A stretch of DNA of 64,000 nucleotides from positions 2,046,001 through 2,110,000 of the forward strand of contig NZ_CP031223.1 in NCBI RefSeq assembly GCF_008973485.1. Reading direction: 5' to 3'. Made by a program: the position numbers and the translations under genes. This DNA comes from Psychrobacillus glaciei. GTDB lineage: Bacteria > Bacillota > Bacilli > Bacillales_A > Planococcaceae. Below the pieces are notes generated by a model, which worked only from the letters and a program-made list of their open reading frames with translations, did not search any database and was not told the origin of the DNA. Below, in pieces: positions 56,581-64,000 of this stretch (within the stretch, counting starts at the first letter, position 1; the number at the start of each line of letters is the position of its first letter).

Positions 56581-59289
56581 TTATGCTTCTAGCATTTTGT
56601 TACGTAATACCATTTGAAGGATACCACCGTGACGGTAGTAATCTACTTCTACTTCTGAATCGAAACGAGCAAGCACGTTAAATTGTTTTACAGAACCATC
56701 TTCCGCTTTTGCTGTTACTTGTAGAATATCACGAGGTTTAACACCTTCTGCAATATTAATACTAATTTCTTCTTTACCAGTTAAGCCAAGAGATTCAGCA
56801 TTTTCATTAGGTAAGAAGTTAAGTGGTAAAACGCCCATCATTACTAAGTTAGAACGATGAATACGTTCAAAGCTTTCCGTAATTACAGCTTTAATACCTA
56901 AAAGGTTTGTTCCTTTAGCTGCCCAGTCACGTGATGATCCCATTCCGTAATCTTTTCCGCCAAGTACTACTAAACCTGTGCCCTCTTCTTGGTACTTCAT
57001 CGCTGCATCATAGATAGACATGATTTCGCCAGTTGGCCAGTAAGTAGTATATCCACCTTCTGTGCCCGGAGCAACTTGGTTACGAATACGGATGTTAGCG
57101 AATGTTCCACGCATCATTACTTCATGGTTACCACGACGAGAACCATAAGAGTTGAAATCACGCACTTCTACACCGTTTTCGCGCAAGTATTTACCAGCAG
57201 GTGTATCTTTACCAATTGCTCCAGCAGGTGAAATATGGTCTGTTGTAATAGAATCACCGAATTTCGCTACAATACGAAGACCAGCAAGTGTTTGTATATC
57301 ACCAGGTTCTTTCGCTAAGCCTTGGAAGAATGGTGGATTTTGAATGTAAGTTGATTTGTCATCAAATGAATATAGAGACTCAGTTGATGTTTCTATTGCA
57401 TTCCATGCTTCGTTTTCATCGAATACGCGTGCATACTCTTTTTGGAATAATTCACGAGTAACAACTGTTGAAAGCACTTGATTTACTTCTTCTGTCGATG
57501 GCCAAATATCTGCAAAGAATACTTCATTGCCTTCTTTGTCCTTACCGAATGAATCTTTTTGTAAATCGATATCTACCGTACCAGCTAGTGCATAAGCAAC
57601 AACAAGTGGTGGTGATGCTAAGTAGTTCGCTTTTACAAGTGGATGTACACGACCTTCAAAGTTACGGTTACCAGAAAGAACAGAAGTTACGAATAAATCT
57701 TCGTCAATGATTGCTTTTTCAATTTCAGGAAGTAATGGGCCTGAGTTACCGATACAAGTTGTACAACCATAACCTACTGTATTGAATCCAATTCGATCCA
57801 AATATTGATCTAAACCTGAATCTTGTAAATAACCAGTAACGACCTTAGAACCTGGTGCTAAAGATGTTTTTACATAAGCAGGAACTGTTAATCCTTTTTC
57901 TACTGCTTTTTTCGCAACTAAACCAGCTGCTAACATTACATATGGATTTGATGTATTAGTACAAGAAGTGATTGCAGCGATTGCTACAGCACCTGTTGGG
58001 ATTGTTACATCACCATCTGCAAATTTTGCAGTTGCTGTTTTATCGAATTCTTTTTCTGTTAAACCGAAACCTTGAGTACCTTGTGGAGCAACAACTGCTT
58101 CATGGTAACGAGCCTTCATATCAGTTAGAGGAATTAAATCTTGTGGACGTTTTGGACCAGAAAGATTTGCTTCGATATCAGCTAAGTTAATTTCGATTAC
58201 ATCTGTATAAACTGGTTCTAAAGCTGGGTCAAAAAACATGTCATTTGCTTTTAAATAAGCTTCAACTACAGCAATATGCTCTTCGTCGCGACCAGTTAAA
58301 CGTAAGTAATTAAGCGATTCCTCATCAATTGCGAAATAACCGCAAGTTGCACCATATTCAGGAGCCATATTCGCAATTGTTGCACGGTCAGCAAGCGGTA
58401 ATTTAGATACTCCAGGACCGAAGAACTCAACAAATTTACCAACTACTCCACGCCCGCGAAGTACTTGAGTAACTTTAAGTGCTAAGTCAGTTGCAGTTGT
58501 CCCATTAGGAAGATCTCCTACTAATTTAACACCGATTACTTCAGGAATTGGGAAGTACGATGGTTGACCAAGCATACCTGCTTCAGCTTCAATACCACCT
58601 ACACCCCATCCAAGAACACCAAGACCATTGATCATTGTTGTATGGGAGTCAGTACCTACTACTGAATCTGGAAATGCTTCTAATACGCCGTCAGCACTTT
58701 CGTTTACATGTACGATTGGAGCTAAATACTCCAAGTTCACTTGGTGAACGATACCAGTTGCTGGAGGTACAGCACGGAAATTATCATAAGATGTTTGAGC
58801 CCATTTTAAGAAGTTATAACGTTCTGCATTTCGTTCAAACTCAAGGTCCATATTTGCTTGTAAAGCAGTAGAAGAACCATATTTATCTACTTGTACAGAG
58901 TGATCAATTACTAGATCAACTGGAATAGCTGGGTTAATTTTGTCTGGATTTCCGCCCATTTCATTCATTGCTGAACGTAACGATGCTAAATCAACTACTA
59001 CCGGGACACCTGTAAAATCTTGTAGTACAACGCGTGAAGGTTTAAATGGAACTTCTGCTTCTGTATTTGCGTCTTTACCCCATTTTGCAAGTTGGTTTAC
59101 ATGATCTTCTTTAATTACATAGCCATCATATTGACGTAATACTGATTCTAATAATACTTTAATTGAATAAGGAAGGCGTGATACTTTTGCGATACCAGCT
59201 TCTTCTATCGCTGCTAATCGGTAGTAATTATACTCTTTACCATTTAGCGAAAAAGAAGTACGGCTGTTGTGTAAGTTACTTTTTGCCAT
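56581..59289 (-). CDS. acnA: Aconitate hydratase AcnA
   Basis: A 902-residue aconitase of the IRP/AcnA type, interconverting citrate and isocitrate in the TCA cycle. The [4Fe-4S] ligands are Cys near 442 (TSCTNTSNP) and the pair in [12 protein letters not shown] near 507/510. The C-terminal swivel domain has the [18 protein letters not shown] motif. In Bacillus the apoenzyme also binds iron-responsive RNA. The coding strand suppresses stops on the opposite strand, so antisense frames here are shadows. Confidence 0.97.
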   Translation of the reverse strand: MAKSNLHNSRTSFSLNGKEYNYYRLAAIEEAGIAKVSRLPYSIKVLLESVLRQYDGYVIKEDHVNQLAKWGKDANTEAEVPFKPSRVVLQDFTGVPVVVDLASLRSAMNEMGGNPDKINPAIPVDLVIDHSVQVDKYGSSTALQANMDLEFERNAERYNFLKWAQTSYDNFRAVPPATGIVHQVNLEYLAPIVHVNESADGVLEAFPDSVVGTDSHTTMINGLGVLGWGVGGIEAEAGMLGQPSYFPIPEVIGVKLVGDLPNGTTATDLALKVTQVLRGRGVVGKFVEFFGPGVSKLPLADRATIANMAPEYGATCGYFAIDEESLNYLRLTGRDEEHIAVVEAYLKANDMFFDPALEPVYTDVIEINLADIEANLSGPKRPQDLIPLTDMKARYHEAVVAPQGTQGFGLTEKEFDKTATAKFADGDVTIPTGAVAIAAITSCTNTSNPYVMLAAGLVAKKAVEKGLTVPAYVKTSLAPGSKVVTGYLQDSGLDQYLDRIGFNTVGYGCTTCIGNSGPLLPEIEKAIIDEDLFVTSVLSGNRNFEGRVHPLVKANYLASPPLVVAYALAGTVDIDLQKDSFGKDKEGNEVFFADIWPSTEEVNQVLSTVVTRELFQKEYARVFDENEAWNAIETSTESLYSFDDKSTYIQNPPFFQGLAKEPGDIQTLAGLRIVAKFGDSITTDHISPAGAIGKDTPAGKYLRENGVEVRDFNSYGSRRGNHEVMMRGTFANIRIRNQVAPGTEGGYTTYWPTGEIMSIYDAAMKYQEEGTGLVVLGGKDYGMGSSRDWAAKGTNLLGIKAVITESFERIHRSNLVMMGVLPLNFLPNENAESLGLTGKEEISINIAEGVKPRDILQVTAKAEDGSVKQFNVLARFDSEVEVDYYRHGGILQMVLRNKMLEA

Positions 59290-59349
59290 TTGTGTTCCTC
59301 CTAATGTCTATTGAAAAGGCTCTTTTCTAGTGACTTTTCTCCATTAACT

Positions 59350-59378
59350 ATCATACTTGAATAAAGTTGATAAGTAAA
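59350..59378 (-). promoter_or_regulatory. Probable sigma-A promoter of acnA
   Basis: On the minus strand TTTACT (59378-59373), a 17-base spacer, and TATGAT (59355-59350), about 60 bases upstream of the acnA start. I see no clear cre or CodY site. Confidence 0.6.
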
Positions 59379-59405
59379 TTACATTAAAATTATTATAAGT
59401 AATAA

Positions 59406-59909
59406 CTATTTCTTATGACCTTTTAATATTTCAATCGTTTTTTCTAATTGCTTTCCATGTCTTTTTTCATGAAGTCCTACGAATGGAAACCATTGTATTA
59501 GTGGAACCTGTCCGAATAGGGGATGTTTTAAAGATTTATTTTTTAATGTTTCCTTATCGGTAGATTGGTAAACAGAAAGAAGTTCCATTCGTGCTTGGTG
59601 AAGCGCGGCTTTCATTTCTTCTTTTGTCTTATATTCTGCCGTAGGAACGGTGTATTTAGGTGCTTTTACTTTAATAATGCGTAAAGTAGAGACTTGAATT
59701 GGCTTTTTCTTTGCTTTAGGGCTTTCTGGATTTGCTAATTGTTGCTTAATACCACTTGTTATTGTGCTCTCCATTTTTACTAAATGATCCATTATTTCTT
59801 TAGGTGACCATGTATCTTGCTCCGGTTTCTGATTGAATTGTTCATCCGTAATACGTTCCAATTGTTTAAAAAGTGCTGATCTAATTTCATTGTTTTTTTC
59901 TATAAACAT
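59406..59909 (-). CDS. DinB-like superfamily protein
   Basis: A 167-residue four-helix-bundle protein of the DinB/YfiT type. Metal-binding histidines are in EIMDHLVKME (near residue 47) and in GLHEKRHGKQ (near 150). These proteins include bacillithiol- and maleylpyruvate-dependent transferases; the substrate here is unknown. AGGAGG-type ribosome-binding site (GGAGGTATT). Divergent from yfkAB. Confidence 0.87.
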   Translation of the reverse strand: MFIEKNNEIRSALFKQLERITDEQFNQKPEQDTWSPKEIMDHLVKMESTITSGIKQQLANPESPKAKKKPIQVSTLRIIKVKAPKYTVPTAEYKTKEEMKAALHQARMELLSVYQSTDKETLKNKSLKHPLFGQVPLIQWFPFVGLHEKRHGKQLEKTIEILKGHKK

Positions 59910-60049
59910 TTAATACCTCCATTATTATATTCTTTTCGAGTATTTACACAATTATATACCCCTCTTATGAATATACAATCATTGCATCTTTCAGCATTTT
60001 CTTTTTGGTTAAAATATGAGAGAATAATCCATTAGAAAGGAAGTTAGTT

Positions 60050-61159
60050 ATGATTGCAATAAAAACGATTTCACCATTAAATGACCCCTGGGAAGCTTAT
60101 CGAGATATAGAACTACACAATAAGCTCACATTATCCAATATTGAATTTACAACTACCACGCTATGTAATATGCGCTGTGCTCATTGTGCAGTAGGCTATA
60201 CTTTGCAAACAAAGGACCCTGAAGCACTTCCAATTGATTTAGTAATACAACGGTTGGAGGAAATTCCACACTTAAAAACAATCAGTATTACAGGTGGAGA
60301 ACCAATGCTATCCAAAAAGTCAGTAACTGAATACGTTCTTCCCCTATTGAAATATGCTCATAATCGCGGTGTCCGAACACAAATTAACTCTAACCTGACA
60401 CTCCCTCCAGAAAGATACTTATTAATCGCTCCTTATTTAGATGTTCTACATATTTCGCATAACTGGGGAACTGTTGATGAATTCGTGGAGACTGGTTTTG
60501 CAATGATGGAAAGGAAACCCACGTATGAGCAACGTGCTAGTCTTTTCCAACGAATGATAGACAATAGCCGCATGCTTTCTGAGGCCGGGGTAATGGTTTC
60601 AGCAGAAACAATGCTAAATAAAAAAACGCTCCCCTTCTTAGAGCATATCCATAAACAAGTGGTTGAAGAAATGAAATGTGCTCGACACGAAATACACCCT
60701 ATGTACCCTTCTGATTTTGCTAGTGCTCTAACATCGCTTACATTACAAGAAACACAGGATGCAATTGAAAGTATTCTGGATTTTAGAAATGAAGATGTTT
60801 GGATGCTTTTCGGTACATTACCCTTTTATCCGTGCAGTCAAAATGAAAGAAGCATTCAAATGCTTAATCGATTAAAAAGCAGTAAGAACGTTTCTGTACG
60901 AAATGATCCAGACGGAAGATCAAGATTAAATGTTAATATTTTTACTGGGGAAGTGATTGTAACCGATTTCGGTGATGCTCCTCAACTAGGAAATATTCGA
61001 ACAGATACATTAACTACAATCTTTGATAAGTGGTTAGCATCACCGCTCGCTAAATCACTTAATTGTCATTGTCCCGCTGTCAAATGCTTAGGTCCAAATA
61101 TTCTGGTGAAAAATATGTATTATAAAGAGGATGTATTTGTAAGTGGATCTATAAAGTAG
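60050..61159 (+). CDS. yfkAB: Radical SAM protein YfkAB
   Basis: A 369-residue radical SAM protein of the CxCxxxxC class. The Fe-S motif is CNMRCAHC (about 38-45), a SITGGEPML motif follows, and the C-terminal auxiliary cluster motif is CHCPAVKC. B. subtilis YfkAB has this layout and its function is unknown. GAAAGGAAG ribosome-binding site. It is unfused and unbroken here. Confidence 0.9.
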   Translation: MIAIKTISPLNDPWEAYRDIELHNKLTLSNIEFTTTTLCNMRCAHCAVGYTLQTKDPEALPIDLVIQRLEEIPHLKTISITGGEPMLSKKSVTEYVLPLLKYAHNRGVRTQINSNLTLPPERYLLIAPYLDVLHISHNWGTVDEFVETGFAMMERKPTYEQRASLFQRMIDNSRMLSEAGVMVSAETMLNKKTLPFLEHIHKQVVEEMKCARHEIHPMYPSDFASALTSLTLQETQDAIESILDFRNEDVWMLFGTLPFYPCSQNERSIQMLNRLKSSKNVSVRNDPDGRSRLNVNIFTGEVIVTDFGDAPQLGNIRTDTLTTIFDKWLASPLAKSLNCHCPAVKCLGPNILVKNMYYKEDVFVSGSIK

Positions 61160-61241
61160 AGCATGTAAAACGAATGTGCTTGTTAAAGCTCAATTTTACT
61201 TTTATTTTACATAATGATATTGGAAGAATTAATGTGTAACA

Positions 61242-61270
61242 AAAAAGAACAGCTAATAGCTGTTCTTTTT
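61242..61270. terminator. Bidirectional hairpin terminator
   Basis: AAAAAGAACAGCT and AGCTGTTCTTTTT form a 13-bp stem with a 4-base loop. It serves the small minus-strand gene and probably yfkAB. Confidence 0.88.
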
Positions 61271-61376
61271 AATGTATAGAAAACATATCCGCTGCCAAAT
61301 TCACGATAAATATTGTATGAAGAATGACAAACCATAACCCCTGTTTATTTAACTTTCTAGTTTTTTGAATGTCCAT
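61269..61376 (-). CDS. 35-residue small membrane protein
   Basis: A 35-residue peptide with a basic N-terminus (DIQKTRKLNKQ) and one hydrophobic helix (LWFVILHTIFIVNLAADMF). GGGAGTGGAGA precedes the ATG, and the stop lies at the edge of a strong terminator. A ribosome-binding site, start, helix and terminator in series argue for a real gene. I do not recognise the family. Confidence 0.6.
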   Translation of the reverse strand: MDIQKTRKLNKQGLWFVILHTIFIVNLAADMFSIH

Positions 61377-61515
61377 ATTCTCCACTCCCTTTTTTTTCAA
61401 TTATAATACTTTTAAAGGTAAAAAGCAAAATGTTTTGAACAATCTTTTTATTATTTTATAGCTATATTTTTTATTTAATCCATAATAAAAGAAAAAGCAA
61501 AGGTGTTGTTTAAAT

Positions 61516-62064
61516 TTGAGAAAAGCATTAGTAGTTGTGGATTATACTGTAGATTTTGTTGCAGAAAATGGAGCACTAACTTGTGGGAAATCTGGACAAG
61601 TTATAGAGGAATCGATTGTGCGATTAACGAATGAGTTTATAGCTAATAACGATCTAGTCGTGTTTTCTGTAGACTTACATGAAGAAAACAATCCATTTCA
61701 CCCAGAAACTAAACTATTCCCTCCTCATAATATTCTTCATTCACTAGGACGTGAATTATACGGAAAGCTTAAACCAGTATATGAAAACAATAAAGAATCT
61801 ATTATATGGATGGATAAAACACGCTACAGCTCTTTTGCTGGTACCAATTTGCTTCAATTATTAAGAGAACGTCATATAGAAGAAGTACATATAATAGGTG
61901 TATGTACAGATATTTGCGTGTTGCATACCGCAGTCGATGCCTATAACTTAGGTTTCTCAATTGTCATCCATGAGGATGCAGTAGCTAGCTTTAATGAAGT
62001 AGGACATAAATGGGCTTTAGATCATTTTAAAAATACGCTAGGTGCTAATGTTCTAATAAAATAA
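61516..62064 (+). CDS. Isochorismatase/nicotinamidase-family hydrolase
   Basis: A 182-residue cysteine hydrolase. The catalytic Asp is in VVDYTVDF (about 8-15), a Lys is in WMDKTRYSSF, and the nucleophile Cys is in GVCTDICVLHTA (about 135). The metal-site pattern DLHEENNPFH resembles nicotinamidase PncA. Nicotinamide to nicotinate in NAD salvage is likely but unproven. TTG start with AAAGGTG. Confidence 0.85.
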   Translation: MRKALVVVDYTVDFVAENGALTCGKSGQVIEESIVRLTNEFIANNDLVVFSVDLHEENNPFHPETKLFPPHNILHSLGRELYGKLKPVYENNKESIIWMDKTRYSSFAGTNLLQLLRERHIEEVHIIGVCTDICVLHTAVDAYNLGFSIVIHEDAVASFNEVGHKWALDHFKNTLGANVLIK

Positions 62065-62073
62065 TTATATTAT

Positions 62074-62099
62074 GTTTAGCATTTCTCCATAATGGTTAT
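62074..62099 (+). promoter_or_regulatory. Sigma-B-type promoter
   Basis: GTTTAG (62074-62079), 14 bases, GGTTAT (62094-62099), close to the consensus GTTTAA-N13-15-GGGTAT. It precedes a stress-type membrane protein gene, which fits general stress control. Confidence 0.55.
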
Positions 62100-62144
62100 A
62101 TAAAGAGTGTTACTAATTAAAACATATTAAAGGAGTTGGATTTA

Positions 62145-62393
62145 ATGGGATTTATTCTATATTTAATTATTGGTGGTATTATCGGATGGTTAGCAGGTTT
62201 AATCTTAGGTAGAGACATTCCAGGTGGAATTATTGGAAATATCATTGCTGGTATCATTGGGGCGTGGATAGGGGGATTAATCTTCTCAGATATGGGTCCT
62301 ATTGTATGGGGAATGGCAATTATTCCAGCTTTAATAGGTGCAATTATTTTAGTCGCTATTTTAAGTCTAATCTTAAAATCTATGCGTAGATAA
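62145..62393 (+). CDS. GlsB/YeaQ/YmgE family stress membrane protein
   Basis: An 82-residue, three-helix glycine-rich membrane protein. It has the GGIIGWLAGLILGRDIPGG and GIIGAWIGGLIF motifs of the transglycosylase-associated (YeaQ/YmgE) family. The family is linked to general stress and cell-envelope protection. AAGGAG supports the ATG at 62145; the frame's TTG at 62136 is inside the ribosome-binding site region. A sigma-B-like promoter lies upstream. Confidence 0.87.
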   Translation: MGFILYLIIGGIIGWLAGLILGRDIPGGIIGNIIAGIIGAWIGGLIFSDMGPIVWGMAIIPALIGAIILVAILSLILKSMRR

Positions 62394-62401
62394 TGATTAG
62401 G

Positions 62402-62431
62402 AGGCTGGACCATTAGAGTCCAGCCTTTTTT
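62402..62431 (+). terminator. Rho-independent terminator
   Basis: AGGCTGGAC pairs with GTCCAGCCT over a 7-base loop, followed by five Ts. The stop codon of the opposing lytic transglycosylase gene lies in the loop. Confidence 0.88.
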
Positions 62432-63093
62432 ATAGAAGCAGCTTGTATTTCATCTAACTGGCTTTCATATAAATGATAAAAATGAAGAACATCCTCCACA
62501 TATTTTTCGCTATGATTATAATGAAAAATTGCTTTTTCTATTTCCCCATTTGCTGCACCACTTGCGGCTAAATAATTTGCTGCACTAAAGATTGCATCTT
62601 CCAAATCATAAGGATCAGCTTTTCCGTCTCCGTTTGCATCTATCCCAAAACCGCCATATTTAGCGATTATTTCGGGATTAACTTTATCCTTTTCCGGTAT
62701 ATCCCCCTTGCCTAAACCACTACAACTAGGATGAGACCAACCTACAAATGTACAAGGCATAAACTGCATATGCCCTTCTGCTCCAAATGGAGAAAGTAAT
62801 GGATCCATCGTTGAAAATTTTGTTTCGATACGATGATGCGCAGCAAGAAGAGTCCAAGGTATACTGTATTTTTCAGCTGCTTTTTTGTATATAGGAATGT
62901 ATTCACTTGGAACATCTAATTTCTTTCCATTCGGTCCTTGCTGTATAGATTCCGCCCATTCTTGTACCGCGGGTATTTTCTGAAGCTCTTGCCACCCGAT
63001 GATTGCTAAAATATAAATAGTAATCGTAAGAGGTAGAAGTAAGATAATGGTCCAAGCCTTTACTTTATAAGACATTTTCTCTTTTTGTTTCAT
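62413..63093 (-). CDS. Membrane-anchored lytic transglycosylase
   Basis: A 226-residue protein. One N-terminal membrane helix (about 14-33), then an SLT-type domain. The catalytic Glu is in HHRIETKFS (near residue 90). FGAEGHMQFMP and the DANGDGKADPYDLEDAIFSAANYL stretch are typical of goose-lysozyme-like lytic transglycosylases. Cleaves peptidoglycan glycan strands at the cell surface. AAGGAAAG ribosome-binding site. Confidence 0.87.
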   Translation of the reverse strand: MKQKEKMSYKVKAWTIILLLPLTITIYILAIIGWQELQKIPAVQEWAESIQQGPNGKKLDVPSEYIPIYKKAAEKYSIPWTLLAAHHRIETKFSTMDPLLSPFGAEGHMQFMPCTFVGWSHPSCSGLGKGDIPEKDKVNPEIIAKYGGFGIDANGDGKADPYDLEDAIFSAANYLAASGAANGEIEKAIFHYNHSEKYVEDVLHFYHLYESQLDEIQAASIKKAGL

Positions 63094-63299
63094 CTTTCCT
63101 TCACCTATTCCATAAAGTACTTTTTATATTCTACAAGCATTGGCATTTTTACTATTAATTAAACGATTGGATAAAATAGGTTCTATATAAACAAAATTTT
63201 AGGAAACATGTTATTTATCTTCTAGGAAAACAATAGCATAAAATCAAAATAAACAGTAGCCTGAAAATAAAAGGATTGGACAGTTAGTTATGAAATAAT

Positions 63300-63790
63300 A
63301 AGAAAAGTGCAAGCATTATCTAAGTGCATCTTGTCTTTACTATCTCCAGATTGCTATGGACTAAACATTTGCCACGCTATTAACGAGGGACTTTACGGAA
63401 GATTTAGAAGTAACTGCATCACTCTAAATCCTCTATTTTCCTTAATCTTGTTGCGGATGTTTGTCCGTCGCCCTCTTGAAATACGTAGTGACATGGTACA
63501 TTTGGTTTGGTTAATGAGAGACTAGATCCATACTAATTTTTTAAAAAGCGGACGAAGATGCAATTTCGTCCGCTCAGCGCTCCATTATCAATAAATGCTA
63601 ACTATTTTACAGGTTCCACTTGCCCTATAGATAAACGATGGAAAGTAATAGTTCATTATTTTTACGAAGCATATTTTCTTTCTTAATCGCACGGTTGATT
63701 GGAGTGGAAATCAACTTGTTCCTGGCATGGAAATATATTCTTTAAGAAAAGTGTAATCACCTTAAATGCACCTTGTTTTTATGATCCTAA
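63300..63790 (-). repeat. Long interspersed element, copy 2 (inverted)
   Basis: The reverse complement matches 18120-18700 in two blocks in the same order and lacks the extra 100-bp segment. It includes a hairpin (AGCGGACGAA paired with TTTCGTCCGCT, 63548-63575) flanked by A and T runs. No intact gene; frames related to the 18-kb copy are interrupted by stops. Confidence 0.7.
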
Positions 63791-63836
63791 ATAACCTAGA
63801 TAGATCATGCAGAAAAAAATATGCGTTTTCCTCAGT

Positions 63837-63865
63837 AAAAAACAACCTATCACTGGGATAGGTTG
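63837..63865 (-). terminator. SCO gene terminator
   Basis: CAACCTATC and GATAGGTTG (9 bp, 5-base loop), followed on the minus strand by six Ts. Confidence 0.88.
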
Positions 63866-63870
63866 CTCCG

Positions 63871-64000
63871 TTATTTACCGTCTTCAACTAAATTTTCCAC
63901 ATCCATCACAATTTCTTCTTTTGGTACATCCGACACTCCACTATAGTTTTTTACAACTACCCCGTTTTGGTCTACTAAATAAAAGGAGGTACCGTGAATA
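63871..64000 (-). CDS. SCO family protein, 3' end (partial)
   Basis: The last 42 or so residues of a minus-strand gene that continues past the window. It reads HGTSFYLVDQNGVVVKNYSG and then SDVPKEEIV, the C-terminal part of SCO1/SenC proteins, including the conserved copper-ligand His. These thioredoxin-fold membrane proteins deliver copper to cytochrome c oxidase CuA. The CxxxC motif lies outside the window. Confidence 0.85.
   Translation of the reverse strand, partial: IHGTSFYLVDQNGVVVKNYSGVSDVPKEEIVMDVENLVEDGK

Noticed and set aside
56989-59200. Long open frames antisense to acnA
   Set aside because: They mirror the codon bias of acnA, have no ribosome-binding sites and give low-complexity translations.
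63307-63525. 72-codon open frame near the right end
   Set aside because: It lies in the inverted long repeat, lacks a ribosome-binding site and has no counterpart frame in the other copy.

Overview
The window is a low-GC Gram-positive chromosome segment from an endospore-forming member of the Bacillales. A GerA-type germinant receptor operon, a FapR-like site at plsC, the plsY/parE/parC/yneP-yneQ-yneR neighbourhood known from Bacillus subtilis, RNase J, YfkAB and an SCO protein all point there. A Psychrobacillus- or Lysinibacillus-like relative (Caryophanaceae) is my inference; nothing here fixes the genus. I see no tRNA, rRNA, CRISPR array or intact insertion sequence.

Layout. 1-5.4 kb: housekeeping and accessory singletons (LysE exporter, acetyltransferases, TPR protein, phosphotransferase, PlsC). 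5.4-12 kb: a type I toxin locus with a convergent antisense RNA, a DUF4097 protein, a YitT permease, an APH(6)-like kinase, a PAS-AAA-Fis regulator lacking GAFTGA, and BrnQ. 12.1-16.3 kb: a four-gene spore germination operon. 16.5-19 kb: a tyrosine recombinase followed by about 1.4 kb of gene-poor, repeat-rich DNA. 19-21 kb: acetyltransferases and an AHSA1-type protein. 21.2-28.8 kb: a complete four-gene Wadjet (SMC-like) anti-plasmid system in the order jetD-jetA-jetB-jetC. 28.9-35.2 kb: RNase J, a K+ channel coupled to a 33-residue zinc-knuckle protein, two more type I toxin loci, repeat fragments and decayed genes. 35.2-43 kb: MFS transporter, ParC/ParE, PlsY, YneR/YneQ/YneP. 43-55.2 kb: a large metabolic cluster (acyl-CoA ligase, SDR, alpha/beta hydrolase, KAS III-like enzyme, complete Liv-type ABC importer) with a 1069-residue MalT/BTAD-type regulator. 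55.3-64 kb: acetyltransferase, aconitase, DinB-like protein, YfkAB, isochorismatase-like hydrolase, a stress membrane protein, a lytic transglycosylase and the 3' end of an SCO gene.

Most notable. (1) Three paralogous holin-like type I toxins too short for ordinary gene callers. The first has a textbook antisense RNA, with a TTGTCA-N17-TATAAT promoter and its own terminator. (2) The Liv/acyl cluster has a promoter with two direct repeats at 11-bp periodicity placed 8 bp upstream of a -10 box, the arrangement SARP/BTAD activators use, followed by a perfect CcpA cre site. Its substrate is unknown and its four enzymes superficially resemble the OleABCD set. (3) The Wadjet operon. (4) At least two families of non-coding interspersed repeats: a MITE-like palindromic element, and a longer element present as inverted copies at 18 kb and 63 kb with a fragment at 32 kb.
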